Assembly (NCBI RefSeq): GCF_000373805.1
Contig: NZ_KB892471.1
Location: forward strand, 39,165-103,164
Length of the DNA stretch: 64,000 nt
Direction: 5' to 3'
Source of the DNA: Corynebacterium pilosum DSM 20521 = CIP 103422
Lineage (GTDB): Bacteria > Actinomycetota > Actinomycetes > Mycobacteriales > Mycobacteriaceae
Shown: piece after piece, positions 1-9,478 of the stretch
How the letters are laid out: the number at the start of each line of letters is the position of its first letter
Position numbering within the stretch: the stretch's first letter is position 1
Notes under the pieces: generated by a model
What the model saw: only the letters and a program-made list of their open reading frames with translations
Told to the model about the DNA's origin: nothing
The model's database searches: none
Program-made: the position numbers and the translations under genes

Positions 1-122
1 GCTGCACCGCACACGATTCCGTGTTCAGCATCGTCGACGGTGCTGTGATTTCCGGCGTGGCGCGCGACCCGCTCTACCCGGCAGAAGCCACCCAAAAGGG
101 TGGTACCGTCACCGCGACATAG
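1..122 (+). CDS. 3' end of an unidentified gene (partial)
   Basis: A reading frame open from the window edge (codons begin at base 3) runs 39 codons to TAG at 120-122. It encodes a C-terminus containing DSVFSIVDGAVISG and ending TVTAT. Third positions are GC-rich, as in neighbouring genes. It stops 10 bases before the end of the convergent oxidoreductase gene. The fragment is too short to assign to a family. Confidence 0.45.
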   Translation, partial: CTAHDSVFSIVDGAVISGVARDPLYPAEATQKGGTVTAT

Positions 123-131
123 CCGAACCGA

Positions 132-1205
132 CTACCAGGCGCGGAAGTAGGATTCCGCGAACGGAAGATCGTCCGCACCAAGCTGCTTGAGGGCGTGATT
201 CGGCCACTGCGGATTACGCAATGCCTCACGCCCCAGCAGGATTGCATCTGCGTGCCCGTCTTCGAGAATGTATTCAGCATGCTCGGGGTTGGTGATCAAA
301 CCAACTGCCGCCGTGGGCATGCCAGTCTCCCGCACAGCGGAGGCCATGGGGACTTGGTAGCCAGGTTCCACGGGAATCTTCGCGCGCACATTACCGCCAG
401 TGGAAATGTCCATCAGGTCCACGCCCCGCTCCTTTAGTAGTGGCGCGAGTCGCACCGAGTCTTCGAGCAGCCAGCCGCCCTTTGTCCAGTCGGTGGCCGA
501 CAAACGCACCAGCAGTGGCGTGTCGTTGTTCAGCACTCCGCGGACGGTATCGACGGTCTCTAGGAGCAAGCGGGTGCGTCCCTCAAAGTCGCCGCCGTAT
601 TCGTCCTCGCGCTGATTGGTGAGCGGGGAGAGGAACTGGTGCAGCAGATAGCCGTGGGCAGCGTGGAGCTCCACGGTGTCGAAGCCTGCAGCCATAGCAC
701 GCTCGGCGGCAGCGGCGAACTGTGCTGGCAATGCGCTGGCTTCCTCTGTTGTGAGCTCCCGCGGAGTGTCCTGGCCGTCGGCAGCTATGGGGGAGGGCGC
801 CACCGTTTCCCAGCCTCCCTCGTCGACAGGCACCGAGCCACTGCCGAGGCCGGGGCGCATCGGGATCGTGGACGCCTTGCGCCCCGCATGATTAAGTTGC
901 ACGCCCATCGCCGCCCCTTGGCTGTGCACGAAATGCACGATGCCGCGCCAGGCCTCGACCTGCTCGTCGTTCCAGATGCCAGTACATTCAGGGCTAATGC
1001 GGCCTTCAGGCACAATGCCGGTCGATTCCGCAATGATCAACCCAAATCCGCCCACAGCGAGGGACCCGTAGTGCACAAGGTGCCAGGGTTCCGGCACACC
1101 ATCTTGGGCGCGCACGTGGTACTGGCACATGGGTGGCACCCACATGCGGTTGCGTATGGTCAGTCCGCGCAGAGTCATCGGTTTTGCAAGTCTCACATTC
1201 GTCAT
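132..1205 (-). CDS. NADH:flavin oxidoreductase, Old Yellow Enzyme (YqjM-like)
   Basis: A 357-residue FMN-dependent TIM-barrel ene-reductase that would use NAD(P)H to reduce activated C=C bonds, acting in the cytoplasm. Family marks are visible: PPMCQYH near residues 24-30, where C27 matches the flavin-tuning cysteine of the YqjM subgroup; QLNHAGRKAS near 100; the substrate-binding HAAHGYLLHQFLSP near 180; and a C-terminal GREALRNPQWP. Length and motifs match the YqjM/thermophilic-like OYE group, so the gene appears intact. It is divergent from the SBF-type carrier and probably monocistronic. The physiological substrate cannot be read from sequence. Confidence 0.9.
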   Translation of the reverse strand: MTNVRLAKPMTLRGLTIRNRMWVPPMCQYHVRAQDGVPEPWHLVHYGSLAVGGFGLIIAESTGIVPEGRISPECTGIWNDEQVEAWRGIVHFVHSQGAAMGVQLNHAGRKASTIPMRPGLGSGSVPVDEGGWETVAPSPIAADGQDTPRELTTEEASALPAQFAAAAERAMAAGFDTVELHAAHGYLLHQFLSPLTNQREDEYGGDFEGRTRLLLETVDTVRGVLNNDTPLLVRLSATDWTKGGWLLEDSVRLAPLLKERGVDLMDISTGGNVRAKIPVEPGYQVPMASAVRETGMPTAAVGLITNPEHAEYILEDGHADAILLGREALRNPQWPNHALKQLGADDLPFAESYFRAW

Positions 1206-1238
1206 ACGCCCAGCGTAGCCTGCCGTAGACTGGCGGTC

Positions 1239-2231
1239 ATGCTCTCCAGAATCAAAAACGTCGATCCGCTGATCGTCTTGATCATCCTCGCCGTCGTCGT
1301 CGCCATCATCGCGCCCGTCCGCGGCGAATTTGCTGAATGGTTTGCGCTTGCGACGAACCTTGCGATCGCCCTGCTGTTCTTCCTCTACGGGGCACGCTTA
1401 TCGACGAGCGAAGCGCTCAAAGGCCTGACGAACTGGAAACTCCATCTGACAATTTTGGCGTTTACGTTCGTTCTCTATCCGATCGTTGGTGTTCTGCTGC
1501 GTCCGCTCACGCTGTTTATCTCCGACGGCTTGTATCAGGGGATCTTGTATCTCACCTTGGTGCCGTCCACGGTGCAATCCTCGGTGGCGTTTACGTCGAT
1601 CGCGCGCGGGAACGTGTCGGGCGCGATTGTGGCGGCGAGCCTCTCGAACCTGGCCGGGGTCTTCTTTACGCCACTCCTGGTGATGTTCATCATGGGCGCC
1701 GGGGACGGGATTCACGTGGACGCGCAAGTGTTCATCGATATCGCCCTCCTGCTGCTCCTGCCCTTTGTCTTGGGCCAGCTGGCGCGCTACTTCATCCCCG
1801 GGGTGGCAGGTGCCGCAGCGAGCAAGGCGACGAAGGTGGTGGACCGTGGCTCGATCACGATGGTGGTCTATTCGGCGTTCTCCTCGGGCATGGTAGCTGG
1901 CGTGTGGTCGAGTGTTGCCGTGTGGGAGGTCATCTTCCTCGTGGTGTTCTCGGCGCTCTTGGTGGTATTCATGCTGTGGCTCACGCGCGTGATCTCCGCA
2001 CGCCTCGGCTTCCCACGAGGAGATGTCATCGCCATCGAATTCTGTGGCTCCAAGAAGTCGCTCGCAACCGGCCTGCCGATGGCCAGCGTGATCTTCGGCG
2101 GTGCCTCCCTGGGCTTGTTGATCTTGCCGTTGATGATCTACCACCAGGTACAGTTGATGATTTGCTCATGGCTTGCGGCCCGTTATGGGCGTGCCGACGA
2201 TGCCCGCAACCAGTCCACCGCTCTCGCTTAA
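1239..2231 (+). CDS. bile acid:sodium symporter family (SBF-like) membrane carrier
   Basis: A 330-residue, very hydrophobic protein with about nine or ten membrane segments. Typical SBF/BASS features include LATNLAIALLFFLYGARLS near the N-terminus, the polar VPSTVQSSVAFTSIARGN loop at about residues 105-122 and EFCGSKKSLATGLPMA at about 270-285. These resemble the crossing-helix and sodium-site regions of BASS carriers. An upstream in-frame extension overlaps the divergent oxidoreductase and is not used here; the ATG at 1239 begins RIKNVDPLIV, as in homologues. The substrate is unknown; organic anions are typical of the family. It ends 10 bases before a small gene whose start region contains a parS site. 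Confidence 0.87.
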   Translation: MLSRIKNVDPLIVLIILAVVVAIIAPVRGEFAEWFALATNLAIALLFFLYGARLSTSEALKGLTNWKLHLTILAFTFVLYPIVGVLLRPLTLFISDGLYQGILYLTLVPSTVQSSVAFTSIARGNVSGAIVAASLSNLAGVFFTPLLVMFIMGAGDGIHVDAQVFIDIALLLLLPFVLGQLARYFIPGVAGAAASKATKVVDRGSITMVVYSAFSSGMVAGVWSSVAVWEVIFLVVFSALLVVFMLWLTRVISARLGFPRGDVIAIEFCGSKKSLATGLPMASVIFGGASLGLLILPLMIYHQVQLMICSWLAARYGRADDARNQSTALA

Positions 2232-2233
2232 GG

Positions 2234-2249
2234 AGTTTCACGTGAAACA
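2234..2249. promoter_or_regulatory. parS: parS site
   Basis: AGTTTCACGTGAAACA, one change from the palindromic consensus TGTTTCACGTGAAACA. It overlaps the start of the small gene at 2242. Confidence 0.85.
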
Positions 2250-2547
2250 TTTTGTTCGCACCACCCTCACCGTCCCCGGTGCCGGCACCCTGGTCACGAT
2301 CGCCGAGCTGGAGGAGATCTCGTCGGAAAGCTGCACCATGGTGCGCATGATCGAACTGGCACCGGACGAGACGATTAAGGGGGCGTTCGCCGATGGTCGG
2401 ATCGTCGGCCAGGCGAACGAGCCCCTAGAGCAAGTGCCGCACCCCAACACCTACGACCAGTTCGAGGGGATCGAGGCTGAGCACCTCAGCCCGGAAGAGT
2501 TCGAGGGCCTGTGGGCGGAAGTGCGCGCCAAGTTCCCCGGGTTCTAA
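2242..2547 (+). CDS. conserved small hypothetical protein
   Basis: A 101-residue acidic soluble protein with no signal peptide or membrane segment. The GTG start is chosen because TAAGGAG lies just upstream and an upstream extension would overlap the SBF gene. The first codons (MKHFVRTTLTV) overlap a parS palindrome at 2234-2249. The body is rich in Glu and Pro, with LEEISSESCTMVRMIEL and a C-terminal EFEGLWAEVRAKFPGF. The family is not recognised with certainty. Its last bases overlap the end of the convergent azlD gene. Confidence 0.6.
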   Translation: MKHFVRTTLTVPGAGTLVTIAELEEISSESCTMVRMIELAPDETIKGAFADGRIVGQANEPLEQVPHPNTYDQFEGIEAEHLSPEEFEGLWAEVRAKFPGF

Positions 2548-2885
2548 AACACTAGATTAACCAACAGCATGTAGACGACAGTGCCACCAAGGATCGACAG
2601 GCCACTGTCGCCTTTCCACCAGTGCAGCAGCAGAGTCGCGGCGACGCCCAGCAGGGAGGCCAAGAGGCCACCTGGGGCGGAAAGCTGCCCGAAGATCGTG
2701 TACACCACGAGAACGATCATCACGCCGACGGGCATCATCAAGCCCAGCGAAGCGATGAAGTTATTGCCCTTCAGTAGCTTCAGAAAGAAGAAGGGGAGTG
2801 CGCGCAGGGCGACGGTGACCATCCCCACCGGGATCAGCACCGCCAGCACCATGCCAAGCGTGACGCCCTCTGGAAGCCCGTACAT
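2544..2885 (-). CDS. azlD: AzlD family branched-chain amino acid export subunit
   Basis: A 113-residue protein with about four transmembrane helices, matching AzlD in size and hydropathy (VTLGMVLAVLIPVGMVTVALRALPF near the N-terminus). AzlD works with AzlC as a two-subunit inner-membrane exporter, as in BrnF/BrnE of C. glutamicum, which exports branched-chain amino acids and methionine. Its start codon overlaps the azlC stop, so the two are translationally coupled. Substrate is inferred from the family. Confidence 0.85.
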   Translation of the reverse strand: MYGLPEGVTLGMVLAVLIPVGMVTVALRALPFFFLKLLKGNNFIASLGLMMPVGVMIVLVVYTIFGQLSAPGGLLASLLGVAATLLLHWWKGDSGLSILGGTVVYMLLVNLVF

Positions 2886-3652
2886 CAGACCTCCTTCGCC
2901 ATGGTGTCGTCGGGACGGCGCCAGGTCAATAGCCCGTCCAGGCGTGGCGACATATAGCGTGCGATCAAAATCAGGAAGTAGACGCTCAGCGCAATCATCA
3001 TGATCGACCCCGGGGCGATCAGCCCGACGATGATGGCGAGCACCGCGGCGATCACCGGCAGGGAATAGTCGCGGTTGTTCTTAAACGCCTCCCACGCCAG
3101 CACGACGAAGAGTGCCGTCAGCGCGAAGTCCATCCCCTTAAGTCCGGGCGGGATGATCTCTCCGACGAGCGCCCCCACAATCCCAGGGATCAACCACAAG
3201 AGGTGGAGCAGAATCTGGATGGTGAGAATGCGCGTGCCGGTCAGTGGCTTCTGAGGATCTCGGGCAGAGACGATGGCGTAAGCCTCGTCGATAAGCGCAT
3301 ACGCGGAATAGGCCTTGCCGGGCACGGACTTCACCTTGTGCAAGGGGAATGTGAGGCCGTAGAAGATGTGTCGGAAGTTCACCATGAAGCCGGTGAACGC
3401 GGCGGAGAGGGGGCCGACGCCGGAGGTGACCATACTGATCGCGAGGAATTCCATCGAGCCGGCGAAGATGACGATGGAGAAGATCGGGGTCCACCACCAA
3501 GCGAAGCCGGACTGGGCCATGAGGAGACCGAAGGCTAAGCCCAGCGGGATCAGGCCGAGGCCGACCGCCCAGGTCTCACGGATCCCTTCTTTGATTTCGT
3601 GGAGCGTGTTTCCTTCGCCCTCGTCTGGCGTTGTTTCACGTGAAACATTCAC
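2885..3652 (-). CDS. azlC: AzlC family amino acid exporter, large subunit
   Basis: About 255 residues with several membrane segments. Family sequence includes GLGLIPLGLAFGLLMAQSGFAW, SMEFLAISMVTSGVGPLSAAFTG and NFRHIFYGLTFPLH, the AzlC/BrnF core. With AzlD it forms an exporter for branched-chain amino acids. The GTG start at 3652 gives an N-terminus NVSRETTPDEG; those codons are the parS palindrome at 3632-3647, so the centromere site is read as protein. A longer frame upstream overlaps yqgE and looks unlike the family. It lies 13 bases after yqgE on the same strand. Confidence 0.88.
   Translation of the reverse strand: MNVSRETTPDEGEGNTLHEIKEGIRETWAVGLGLIPLGLAFGLLMAQSGFAWWWTPIFSIVIFAGSMEFLAISMVTSGVGPLSAAFTGFMVNFRHIFYGLTFPLHKVKSVPGKAYSAYALIDEAYAIVSARDPQKPLTGTRILTIQILLHLLWLIPGIVGALVGEIIPPGLKGMDFALTALFVVLAWEAFKNNRDYSLPVIAAVLAIIVGLIAPGSIMMIALSVYFLILIARYMSPRLDGLLTWRRPDDTMAKEV
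3632..3647. promoter_or_regulatory. parS: parS site (perfect)
   Basis: TGTTTCACGTGAAACA, exact consensus, within the first codons of azlC. Confidence 0.95.
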
Positions 3653-3665
3653 GGTTGACCCACTT

Positions 3666-4274
3666 CTAATTGTCCTCGAGGTTATGGGGGAAAGTGGAAA
3701 ACAGTGGCAACGGCATCGGCTGGCGGCGCAACACGTCGCCCCAGAGGTCGGCTGCCGCTGGCGCAATCACGTCGCCTGGGAGAGCCGGAGCAACATACCA
3801 GTCGCCACGTTCGATCTCCTCCTCGAGCTGGCCCGGCGCCCACTCCGCATGCCCCATAAAGATACGCATTCCGTCAAGGTCTTCCATCACCTCGTGCGGC
3901 TGCGCGCTCAGGTTCACGTGTACCAAGCGGTTAGCCAAACGCGTGAAGTAGGGGTGAGTGTCAATATCAACGTCTGGCTTCGTCACGCCCAGCGCCACCG
4001 CGGCCTGCTGGCTTAGCGGGCCGCCTATGTACATCGCCTGAGGCTTCGCTACCGCAGGCAGCCAATCCGGCAGAACGTTGTAAACGGCCAGCTCACTGCG
4101 CTGGTTAAGGATCACACCGAAGGTCGATTCGGCGTCACGCTCGATCACCAGCACCACGCTGCGGGAGAACTCGGGGCTCAGCATGCCAGGAGCCGCCACG
4201 AGCAGCATGCCCGCCTCAGGTTCTTCGCGTTCCAAGGCGTTGAATAGGCGATCTGCGTAGAAGTAGTCACTCAT
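3666..4274 (-). CDS. YqgE/AlgH family protein
   Basis: A 202-residue cytoplasmic protein of the YqgE/AlgH (DUF179) family, recognised from LLVAAPGMLSPEFSRSVVLV near residue 20, FGVILNQRSELAVYNVLP and the MYIGGPLSQQ segment. Biochemical function is unsettled in this family. The ATG at 4274 is chosen for the GGAAGGTAGGAAAG sequence upstream; it overlaps the last bases of the CCA-enzyme gene, so the two are probably cotranscribed. Confidence 0.85.
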   Translation of the reverse strand: MSDYFYADRLFNALEREEPEAGMLLVAAPGMLSPEFSRSVVLVIERDAESTFGVILNQRSELAVYNVLPDWLPAVAKPQAMYIGGPLSQQAAVALGVTKPDVDIDTHPYFTRLANRLVHVNLSAQPHEVMEDLDGMRIFMGHAEWAPGQLEEEIERGDWYVAPALPGDVIAPAAADLWGDVLRRQPMPLPLFSTFPHNLEDN

Positions 4275-5724
4275 CTTTCCTACCTTCCCACCACTGCTGT
4301 AGTTCCGCAATGGCTTCGTCACGATCCAGCGGCCCGCGCTCCAGGCGCAGTTCCTTCATAAAATTCCACGCCTTACCGACATCCGGGCCAGGCTTCAGGT
4401 CCAGGATCTTCATGATCTCGTTGCCGTCGAGATCGGGGCGCACGCGCGCAAGGTCCTCTTTCTCCTCGATCTCCGCGATGCGCTCCTCCAAGTGGTCATA
4501 GGTGCGCTGCAGCCGCGCAGCCTTCTTCGGGTTGCGCGTGGTGGAATCGGCGCGCACCAGTTTGTGGAGGCGGGGGAGGAGGTCGCCGGCGTCGGTCACG
4601 TATCGACGAACGGCCGAGTCCGTCCACTGACCCTCACCAAAACCGTGGAACCGCATGTGCAGGTACACCAGCTGGGAAATATCCTGCGTGGTCGCCTTCG
4701 GATACTTCAACGCCCGCAGACGCTTGCGGGCAAGTTTTGCTCCCACCACCTCATGGTGATGGAAGCTCACGCCTCCGCCTTCTTTGCGGGCGCGGGTGTC
4801 TGGCTTCCCGATGTCGTGGAGTAGCGCGGCCCAACGCAGTACCAGGTCCGGACCATCGTCCTCGCGGTCGATGGCCTGACGTAGCACCGTAAGCGAGTGG
4901 CGGTAGACGTCCTTGTGTTGGAGGTGCTCGTCGGGAGTCATGCGTAGCGCAGCAACCTCCGGCAGCACATAATCCGCCAGGCCCGTCTCAACAAGCAGGT
5001 CGATGCCATCCCAGGGTGCGGCTCCCAGCATCAGCTTGTCCAGCTCCACCTGGATTCGCTCCACGGTGATTCGCTGAATCTCATCGGCCATGTCGCGCAT
5101 CGCATCGAAGACGCGTTGTTCCACGTGAAACCCTAACTGGGAGACAAAGCGAGCAGCGCGCAGCATGCGCAGGGGATCGTCGCGGAAACTGATCTCCGGC
5201 TCTTGTGGTGTATCCAACCGTTGATTTACCAAATCATTGAAGCCGCCCACAGGGTCCACAAAATCCGTGCTCATGGCCCCGTCTTCGACGAATAGGCGCA
5301 CGGCCATCGCGTTGCACTTGAAATCGCGGCGCACCAAGTCCTCTTCGATGGTGTCGCCGAAAGTGACCTCTGGGTTGCGGGTCACGCCATCATAGAGGTC
5401 GGCGCGGAAAGTCGTAATCTCGATCTGCTGGCCCGCCTTCACCGTAGCCACGGTGCCGAATTCGATTCCGGTATCCCATACCGTCTCACCGAAGTCCTCT
5501 AGAATGCGATAAGTCTCCTCAGGGCGGGCAGACGTGGTGAAGTCCAAATCATTGCCCAGCCTGCCCAGGAATGCGTCGCGCACGGGACCGCCGACGAGGT
5601 ACAGCTCGTGCCCCGCGGCATCGAACTTTTCGACGAGCGGACGTAGCAGAGTTTCAAGCTGCCGAATCGCGTCGGCAGCCCGGCCAAGGGCATCAGGATT
5701 ATTAGAGGTGCTCACCGCTAACAC
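4267..5724 (-). CDS. pcnA: CCA tRNA nucleotidyltransferase
   Basis: A 485-residue class II CCA-adding enzyme that builds or repairs the 3' CCA of tRNAs. The nucleotidyltransferase head is at residues 35-100, with YLVGGPVRDAFLG and the catalytic pair NDLDFTT. The RNA-binding neck (DPLRMLRAARF) is at about 185-200 and an HD domain (ALLHDIGKPDTR) at about 300. The HD module is usual in actinobacterial members. The enzyme is needed here, since neither tRNA-Ala in this window encodes its CCA. A degenerate parS-like site lies inside the gene. It is divergent from the Nudix gene, as in C. glutamicum. Confidence 0.93.
   Translation of the reverse strand: MLAVSTSNNPDALGRAADAIRQLETLLRPLVEKFDAAGHELYLVGGPVRDAFLGRLGNDLDFTTSARPEETYRILEDFGETVWDTGIEFGTVATVKAGQQIEITTFRADLYDGVTRNPEVTFGDTIEEDLVRRDFKCNAMAVRLFVEDGAMSTDFVDPVGGFNDLVNQRLDTPQEPEISFRDDPLRMLRAARFVSQLGFHVEQRVFDAMRDMADEIQRITVERIQVELDKLMLGAAPWDGIDLLVETGLADYVLPEVAALRMTPDEHLQHKDVYRHSLTVLRQAIDREDDGPDLVLRWAALLHDIGKPDTRARKEGGGVSFHHHEVVGAKLARKRLRALKYPKATTQDISQLVYLHMRFHGFGEGQWTDSAVRRYVTDAGDLLPRLHKLVRADSTTRNPKKAARLQRTYDHLEERIAEIEEKEDLARVRPDLDGNEIMKILDLKPGPDVGKAWNFMKELRLERGPLDRDEAIAELQQWWEGRKDE
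5117..5132. promoter_or_regulatory. degenerate parS-like site
   Basis: TGTTCCACGTGAAACC, two changes from consensus, inside the CCA-enzyme gene. May bind ParB weakly. Confidence 0.45.
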
Positions 5725-5793
5725 CTTACCTGTGGGTTAAATCGGCACGTCAAAATACCAGAATGAACCAAAGGCGGATACGATAAGCGAAGA

Positions 5794-6744
5794 ATGACTG
5801 ACACTACTCGGCCCTCGAACCCCAACACTGGTGGTTCGTCGAGCCCCCGCTCTTCCCACAGCGGCAACCAGGGCAATAATCAGGGCACTAATCAGGGGCA
5901 GCGGCGTCGCAGGAGACGACGTCGCAGTCGTCGACCTGCCGGAAACAGCAGCAACCAGAACAAACAGAATGAGCAGAAGAGCTCCGGCCCAGACAACTCA
6001 GGCAACTCCGGCAAGGGGTCAGGTGATTCGGCGACGCAATCCTCGGACAACCAGCCGAAACGGTCCCGTCGGCGCCGTGGGCGCAGGCGTTCGTCGTCAA
6101 GCGCCCAAGCAAACAAGCAGGGCGAAAAGCAGCAGAATAAGCAACAGGGCAAGAAACGTGGCGGCCGTGGCGGAAATTCCAACCGGAACCGGCGCGGCCA
6201 GAACAACCACCAGAGGAAGCAGTACTCGGACGCGCCGCGGATGAAGACGCGCGATGAGACCTCGGCCGGCGGCCTAGTGGTCTCTGGGATGGCGGAAGCC
6301 GTGCGCGAGGATAACTCGGTGGACCTATCGCGGATCTATGTGGCACTGATCGGTCGGCTGGACCGGCGTGGGCGCCTGCTGTGGTCGATGCCGAAAGGCC
6401 ACGTCGAGGAAGGCGAGCACCAGTGGCAAACCGCCGAACGCGAGGTGTGGGAGGAAACCGGCATCGAGGGCGAGGCCTTCGCCACGCTTGGCACAATCGA
6501 TTACTGGTTCGTGTCTGACGGCGTGCGCATCCATAAGACGGTGCACCACAACCTGCTGCGTTTCGTGGACGGTGAGCTTAACGACGAGGACCCCGAAGTT
6601 ACCGAGGTGACATGGGTCCCGGTCGACGAACTGATTGAGCATCTGGCGTACGCCGATGAACGTAAGCTTGCACGCTACGCATATGACAACTTGCCCGATC
6701 TGGCCAGAAAGGAACGCGAGGCCGGAAGGGCGACACCCCGGTGA
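5794..6744 (+). CDS. Nudix hydrolase with long basic low-complexity N-terminus
   Basis: 316 residues in two parts. Residues 1 to about 150 are low complexity, rich in Ser, Asn, Gln and Arg, with Arg clusters ([22 protein letters not shown]) that could bind RNA or membranes. The C-terminal half is a Nudix domain with the complete box from about residue 203 ([14 protein letters not shown] followed by REVWEETGI). The fold hydrolyses nucleoside diphosphates linked to another moiety; the substrate is unknown. Its stop codon overlaps the GTG start of the DUF6049 gene. Two copies of the dispersed 12-mer lie inside. Confidence 0.88.
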   Translation: MTDTTRPSNPNTGGSSSPRSSHSGNQGNNQGTNQGQRRRRRRRRSRRPAGNSSNQNKQNEQKSSGPDNSGNSGKGSGDSATQSSDNQPKRSRRRRGRRRSSSSAQANKQGEKQQNKQQGKKRGGRGGNSNRNRRGQNNHQRKQYSDAPRMKTRDETSAGGLVVSGMAEAVREDNSVDLSRIYVALIGRLDRRGRLLWSMPKGHVEEGEHQWQTAEREVWEETGIEGEAFATLGTIDYWFVSDGVRIHKTVHHNLLRFVDGELNDEDPEVTEVTWVPVDELIEHLAYADERKLARYAYDNLPDLARKEREAGRATPR

Positions 6745-9392
6745 CGCCGCACAGCCGGCCCGTGCGCCGCAGCCCCTCAGCAGGCCCGCCCCAAGGCAGG
6801 GCTGCTCTGACGAGTGTGGCTGCGGTGCTTGCTGTTGCTGCCCTCGCCTCGACGGGAACCGCGACTGCAATCCCGGTGCCCGCGGCACCGACGAATGAGG
6901 CTGTGGCAGAGCAGTGGGTCAACCCCGCGATTCGCCCGAACGATGGGGAAGAGGGCCTCACCCTCGAGTTGGTACGCGGCCCGACCACGGTGGCCGAAGG
7001 TGCTGATCTGTCGCTGCGCGTCGCGGTGCACAACAATTCTTCGGAAACCGTGGATGATCTATCGATAACTCCGCGGCGCGGTCCGATCTCTGCCTCCGTG
7101 GCGGACGCGCGAGTGGCGATGGTCGCCGAGCCCGAAGAGTACTCAGTGATTGGTGACAGCGTGGAGCTGGCCGAGTCGCTTGCACCGGGGGAGTCCGTTG
7201 AACTGGATATGGCAGTACCGACCGCTGCCCATATTCCCGGCGCGCTGCCTCTTCCGGGCAATTCCGTGTATCCGATCATGCTGGTTCTCAACGGCAATGG
7301 GGGACAGTACCTGGATTCGGAGCGGTTTCACGTAGCGACGGAGGAGGCCACTGGCGTGGCCACGCCCGAGGGCGAGGCTGGCATGCCGGAGGAGCGTCGG
7401 AACGCCCCGGGCATGACAATGTTGTATCCGATCACCGCACCGGTCGATGTCCTGCCGGGCGAGACGGGGGAGGCGCCGAAAAACCCTCCGCTCGTCCTCG
7501 AGTCGGAGCAACTTGCGGACAACCTGAAGCCGGATGGGCGGTTGTCGGCGCTGGTGGATACCTATAGCGAGGCCGTGGAGTCGCCAACAGGAGCAGAGGT
7601 GCGCGAGGCGACATGCCTGGCGATAGATCCGGCGCTCATCAGCACCGTAGAGCGCATGACCGAAGGTTATGTAGTGGCCGATTCGCGGCCGTCACTTGCG
7701 CAGAAGCCGCGGCGCCTGCGTGACTCCTGGGACGTGGAGCCGGACGAGGTGCCATACACCCAGGGTGCGGGCGCCGAAGATGCCTCTGCGTGGCTGGAGA
7801 AGTTGCGCGCCACCGCCGCCGATGGGTGCGTGGTGTCGTTGCCGTGGGCCAATAGCGATGTCAACGCCGTGGCTCAGGGCGGCGTGCCGTGGTTGATGCG
7901 CGAGGCGATCGAGCGTGGCCCGTTTGCTGTGGAACGTATCCTCGGCGTGCCCACGGTGCGCAACGTCGTCATTCCACCGGCAGGCTATGTTGTGGAGGGC
8001 ACGTCGGCAGCCCTTGGCTGGGCCGATCATTCCCGTTCCAAGATCCCGACGATGGGGATGGAGGGCGCGTGGGAGGCTGCCCAGGCCGCGACCGATCCGC
8101 AGGACTCGACCGTGCAGGCGGAGGAGGCGCCCCAATCCAACCTCGAGCGCGACCTGCCCCCAAGCCCCGCGATGGCGGCCGCCCCCGAACCGACGACCCC
8201 GGTGCGTGTCCTCGTCGCAAACAACAGTGTTTCACGTGAAACATTGCCCAATCCCTCCGCGCAGCGTTTCGCACACCTGAGCCCGGGCATCACGGCGGTC
8301 ACCTTCCAGGACTCGCTTGCATCGACGCTCGCATCAACAGGTTCAGTCCCGTTGACCACCGGCTATTCCAACACCGATCTGCGTTATGACACCACCAAGG
8401 ACTCCATCGCCGCCCGCGACATCACCGCCGCCAACGCGATCCGCCTGGCCGTTACTGAGTCCACCACCACCGGCGCGGAGCCTGCCGGCACGCCCGTAAT
8501 GATCAACCCGCCGGGCTCCTGGGACGCGCGCACCGCACGTGAAGCGCTCGATGTCGTGGGCACCTTGCTTGCCGACGATGACGCCGCCGCCATGACTCTT
8601 GAGGATTACCTCACCGCCCCCGGAAACGCCCCCATCCCACAAGCGGAGCACACCGGGAGCCCCTATGCGGACCCCACCGTCTTCTCCGATGCGGAGATCT
8701 TAAGCGCCAGCCAACAGGCCCGCTACGTCGACGACCTCACGTCTTTCCTCGTGCCCGATCCCGCGATCGCGCTGGCCCGCTACGACTACACGCTGCCTTT
8801 GCGCCGCGACCTGCTCACAGCTCTATCGATCGCTTATCGACGATCACCCGAACACTATTCCGATGCCGTCGAGGCCACCCAGTCGCGCCTCAACGACACC
8901 CGAGACACCTTGCAGGAACTTCGCGGCGCGGTGAACCTGATCCCACCCGGCAACGTGTTTACCCGCACGTCCGAATCCGCCCCCGTGTTCATCGTGGCGG
9001 AAAATGGACTGCCGCTGCCTGTGGATGCCACCTTGCTCTACCAAGCGCCCGAAGGCACTGTACTCAACGTGCCGGACCGGATACGCATCCCGGCGCGTGG
9101 CTCCATCACCATCGAGATCACCGCCACCATCCCCGACAATTCTGAGCGCACCGACATGCGCCTCTACCTCGCCAGCCCACAAGGCCAGGCGATCTCCGCG
9201 CCGGTGGACATCTCGGTCCGCACAGCCGCCACAGAGATGGGCCTGGTCACCGTCGGTGGGCTTTTTGCGCTCTTCCTCGCACTGGTGGTCTTGCTGCTGC
9301 GTTCGCGGCGCGTGAAGCGGGGGAAGGCTTCGTCGACAAGCATTAGCGTCAAACGCGATCCCACGCTTGACGACGATCGACCACCGGACTGA
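6741..9392 (+). CDS. DUF6049-type large exported membrane-anchored protein
   Basis: An 883-residue protein with an N-terminal hydrophobic export segment (residues about 22-45, [15 protein letters not shown] after it) and a C-terminal membrane helix ([24 protein letters not shown], written here as the run near residue 835) followed by a basic tail. The bulk is therefore predicted to lie outside the membrane. It sits between the Nudix gene and murJ, the conserved corynebacterial and mycobacterial arrangement, which hints at a role in the cell envelope. Function is unknown. A perfect parS site lies within the gene at 8228-8243. Confidence 0.78.
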   Translation: MTPHSRPVRRSPSAGPPQGRAALTSVAAVLAVAALASTGTATAIPVPAAPTNEAVAEQWVNPAIRPNDGEEGLTLELVRGPTTVAEGADLSLRVAVHNNSSETVDDLSITPRRGPISASVADARVAMVAEPEEYSVIGDSVELAESLAPGESVELDMAVPTAAHIPGALPLPGNSVYPIMLVLNGNGGQYLDSERFHVATEEATGVATPEGEAGMPEERRNAPGMTMLYPITAPVDVLPGETGEAPKNPPLVLESEQLADNLKPDGRLSALVDTYSEAVESPTGAEVREATCLAIDPALISTVERMTEGYVVADSRPSLAQKPRRLRDSWDVEPDEVPYTQGAGAEDASAWLEKLRATAADGCVVSLPWANSDVNAVAQGGVPWLMREAIERGPFAVERILGVPTVRNVVIPPAGYVVEGTSAALGWADHSRSKIPTMGMEGAWEAAQAATDPQDSTVQAEEAPQSNLERDLPPSPAMAAAPEPTTPVRVLVANNSVSRETLPNPSAQRFAHLSPGITAVTFQDSLASTLASTGSVPLTTGYSNTDLRYDTTKDSIAARDITAANAIRLAVTESTTTGAEPAGTPVMINPPGSWDARTAREALDVVGTLLADDDAAAMTLEDYLTAPGNAPIPQAEHTGSPYADPTVFSDAEILSASQQARYVDDLTSFLVPDPAIALARYDYTLPLRRDLLTALSIAYRRSPEHYSDAVEATQSRLNDTRDTLQELRGAVNLIPPGNVFTRTSESAPVFIVAENGLPLPVDATLLYQAPEGTVLNVPDRIRIPARGSITIEITATIPDNSERTDMRLYLASPQGQAISAPVDISVRTAATEMGLVTVGGLFALFLALVVLLLRSRRVKRGKASSTSISVKRDPTLDDDRPPD
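8228..8243. promoter_or_regulatory. parS: parS site (perfect)
   Basis: TGTTTCACGTGAAACA, exact consensus, within the DUF6049 gene, about 16 kb from dnaA. Confidence 0.95.
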
Positions 9393-9478
9393 TCCGCGAT
9401 GGGAAGTCTCGCCGCATCGTGGCGAACTCTTCCTCTATCCTGTCCTACACCATCCCGCGATTACAGATAGGAAGATTC

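Noticed and set aside
98..113. Hairpin CCACCC-AAAA-GGGTGG as terminator
   Set aside because: It lies within the partial gene, is short and has no T-run.
639..1238. N-terminal extension of the SBF carrier gene
   Set aside because: It runs antisense through the oxidoreductase gene and has no resemblance to the carrier family.
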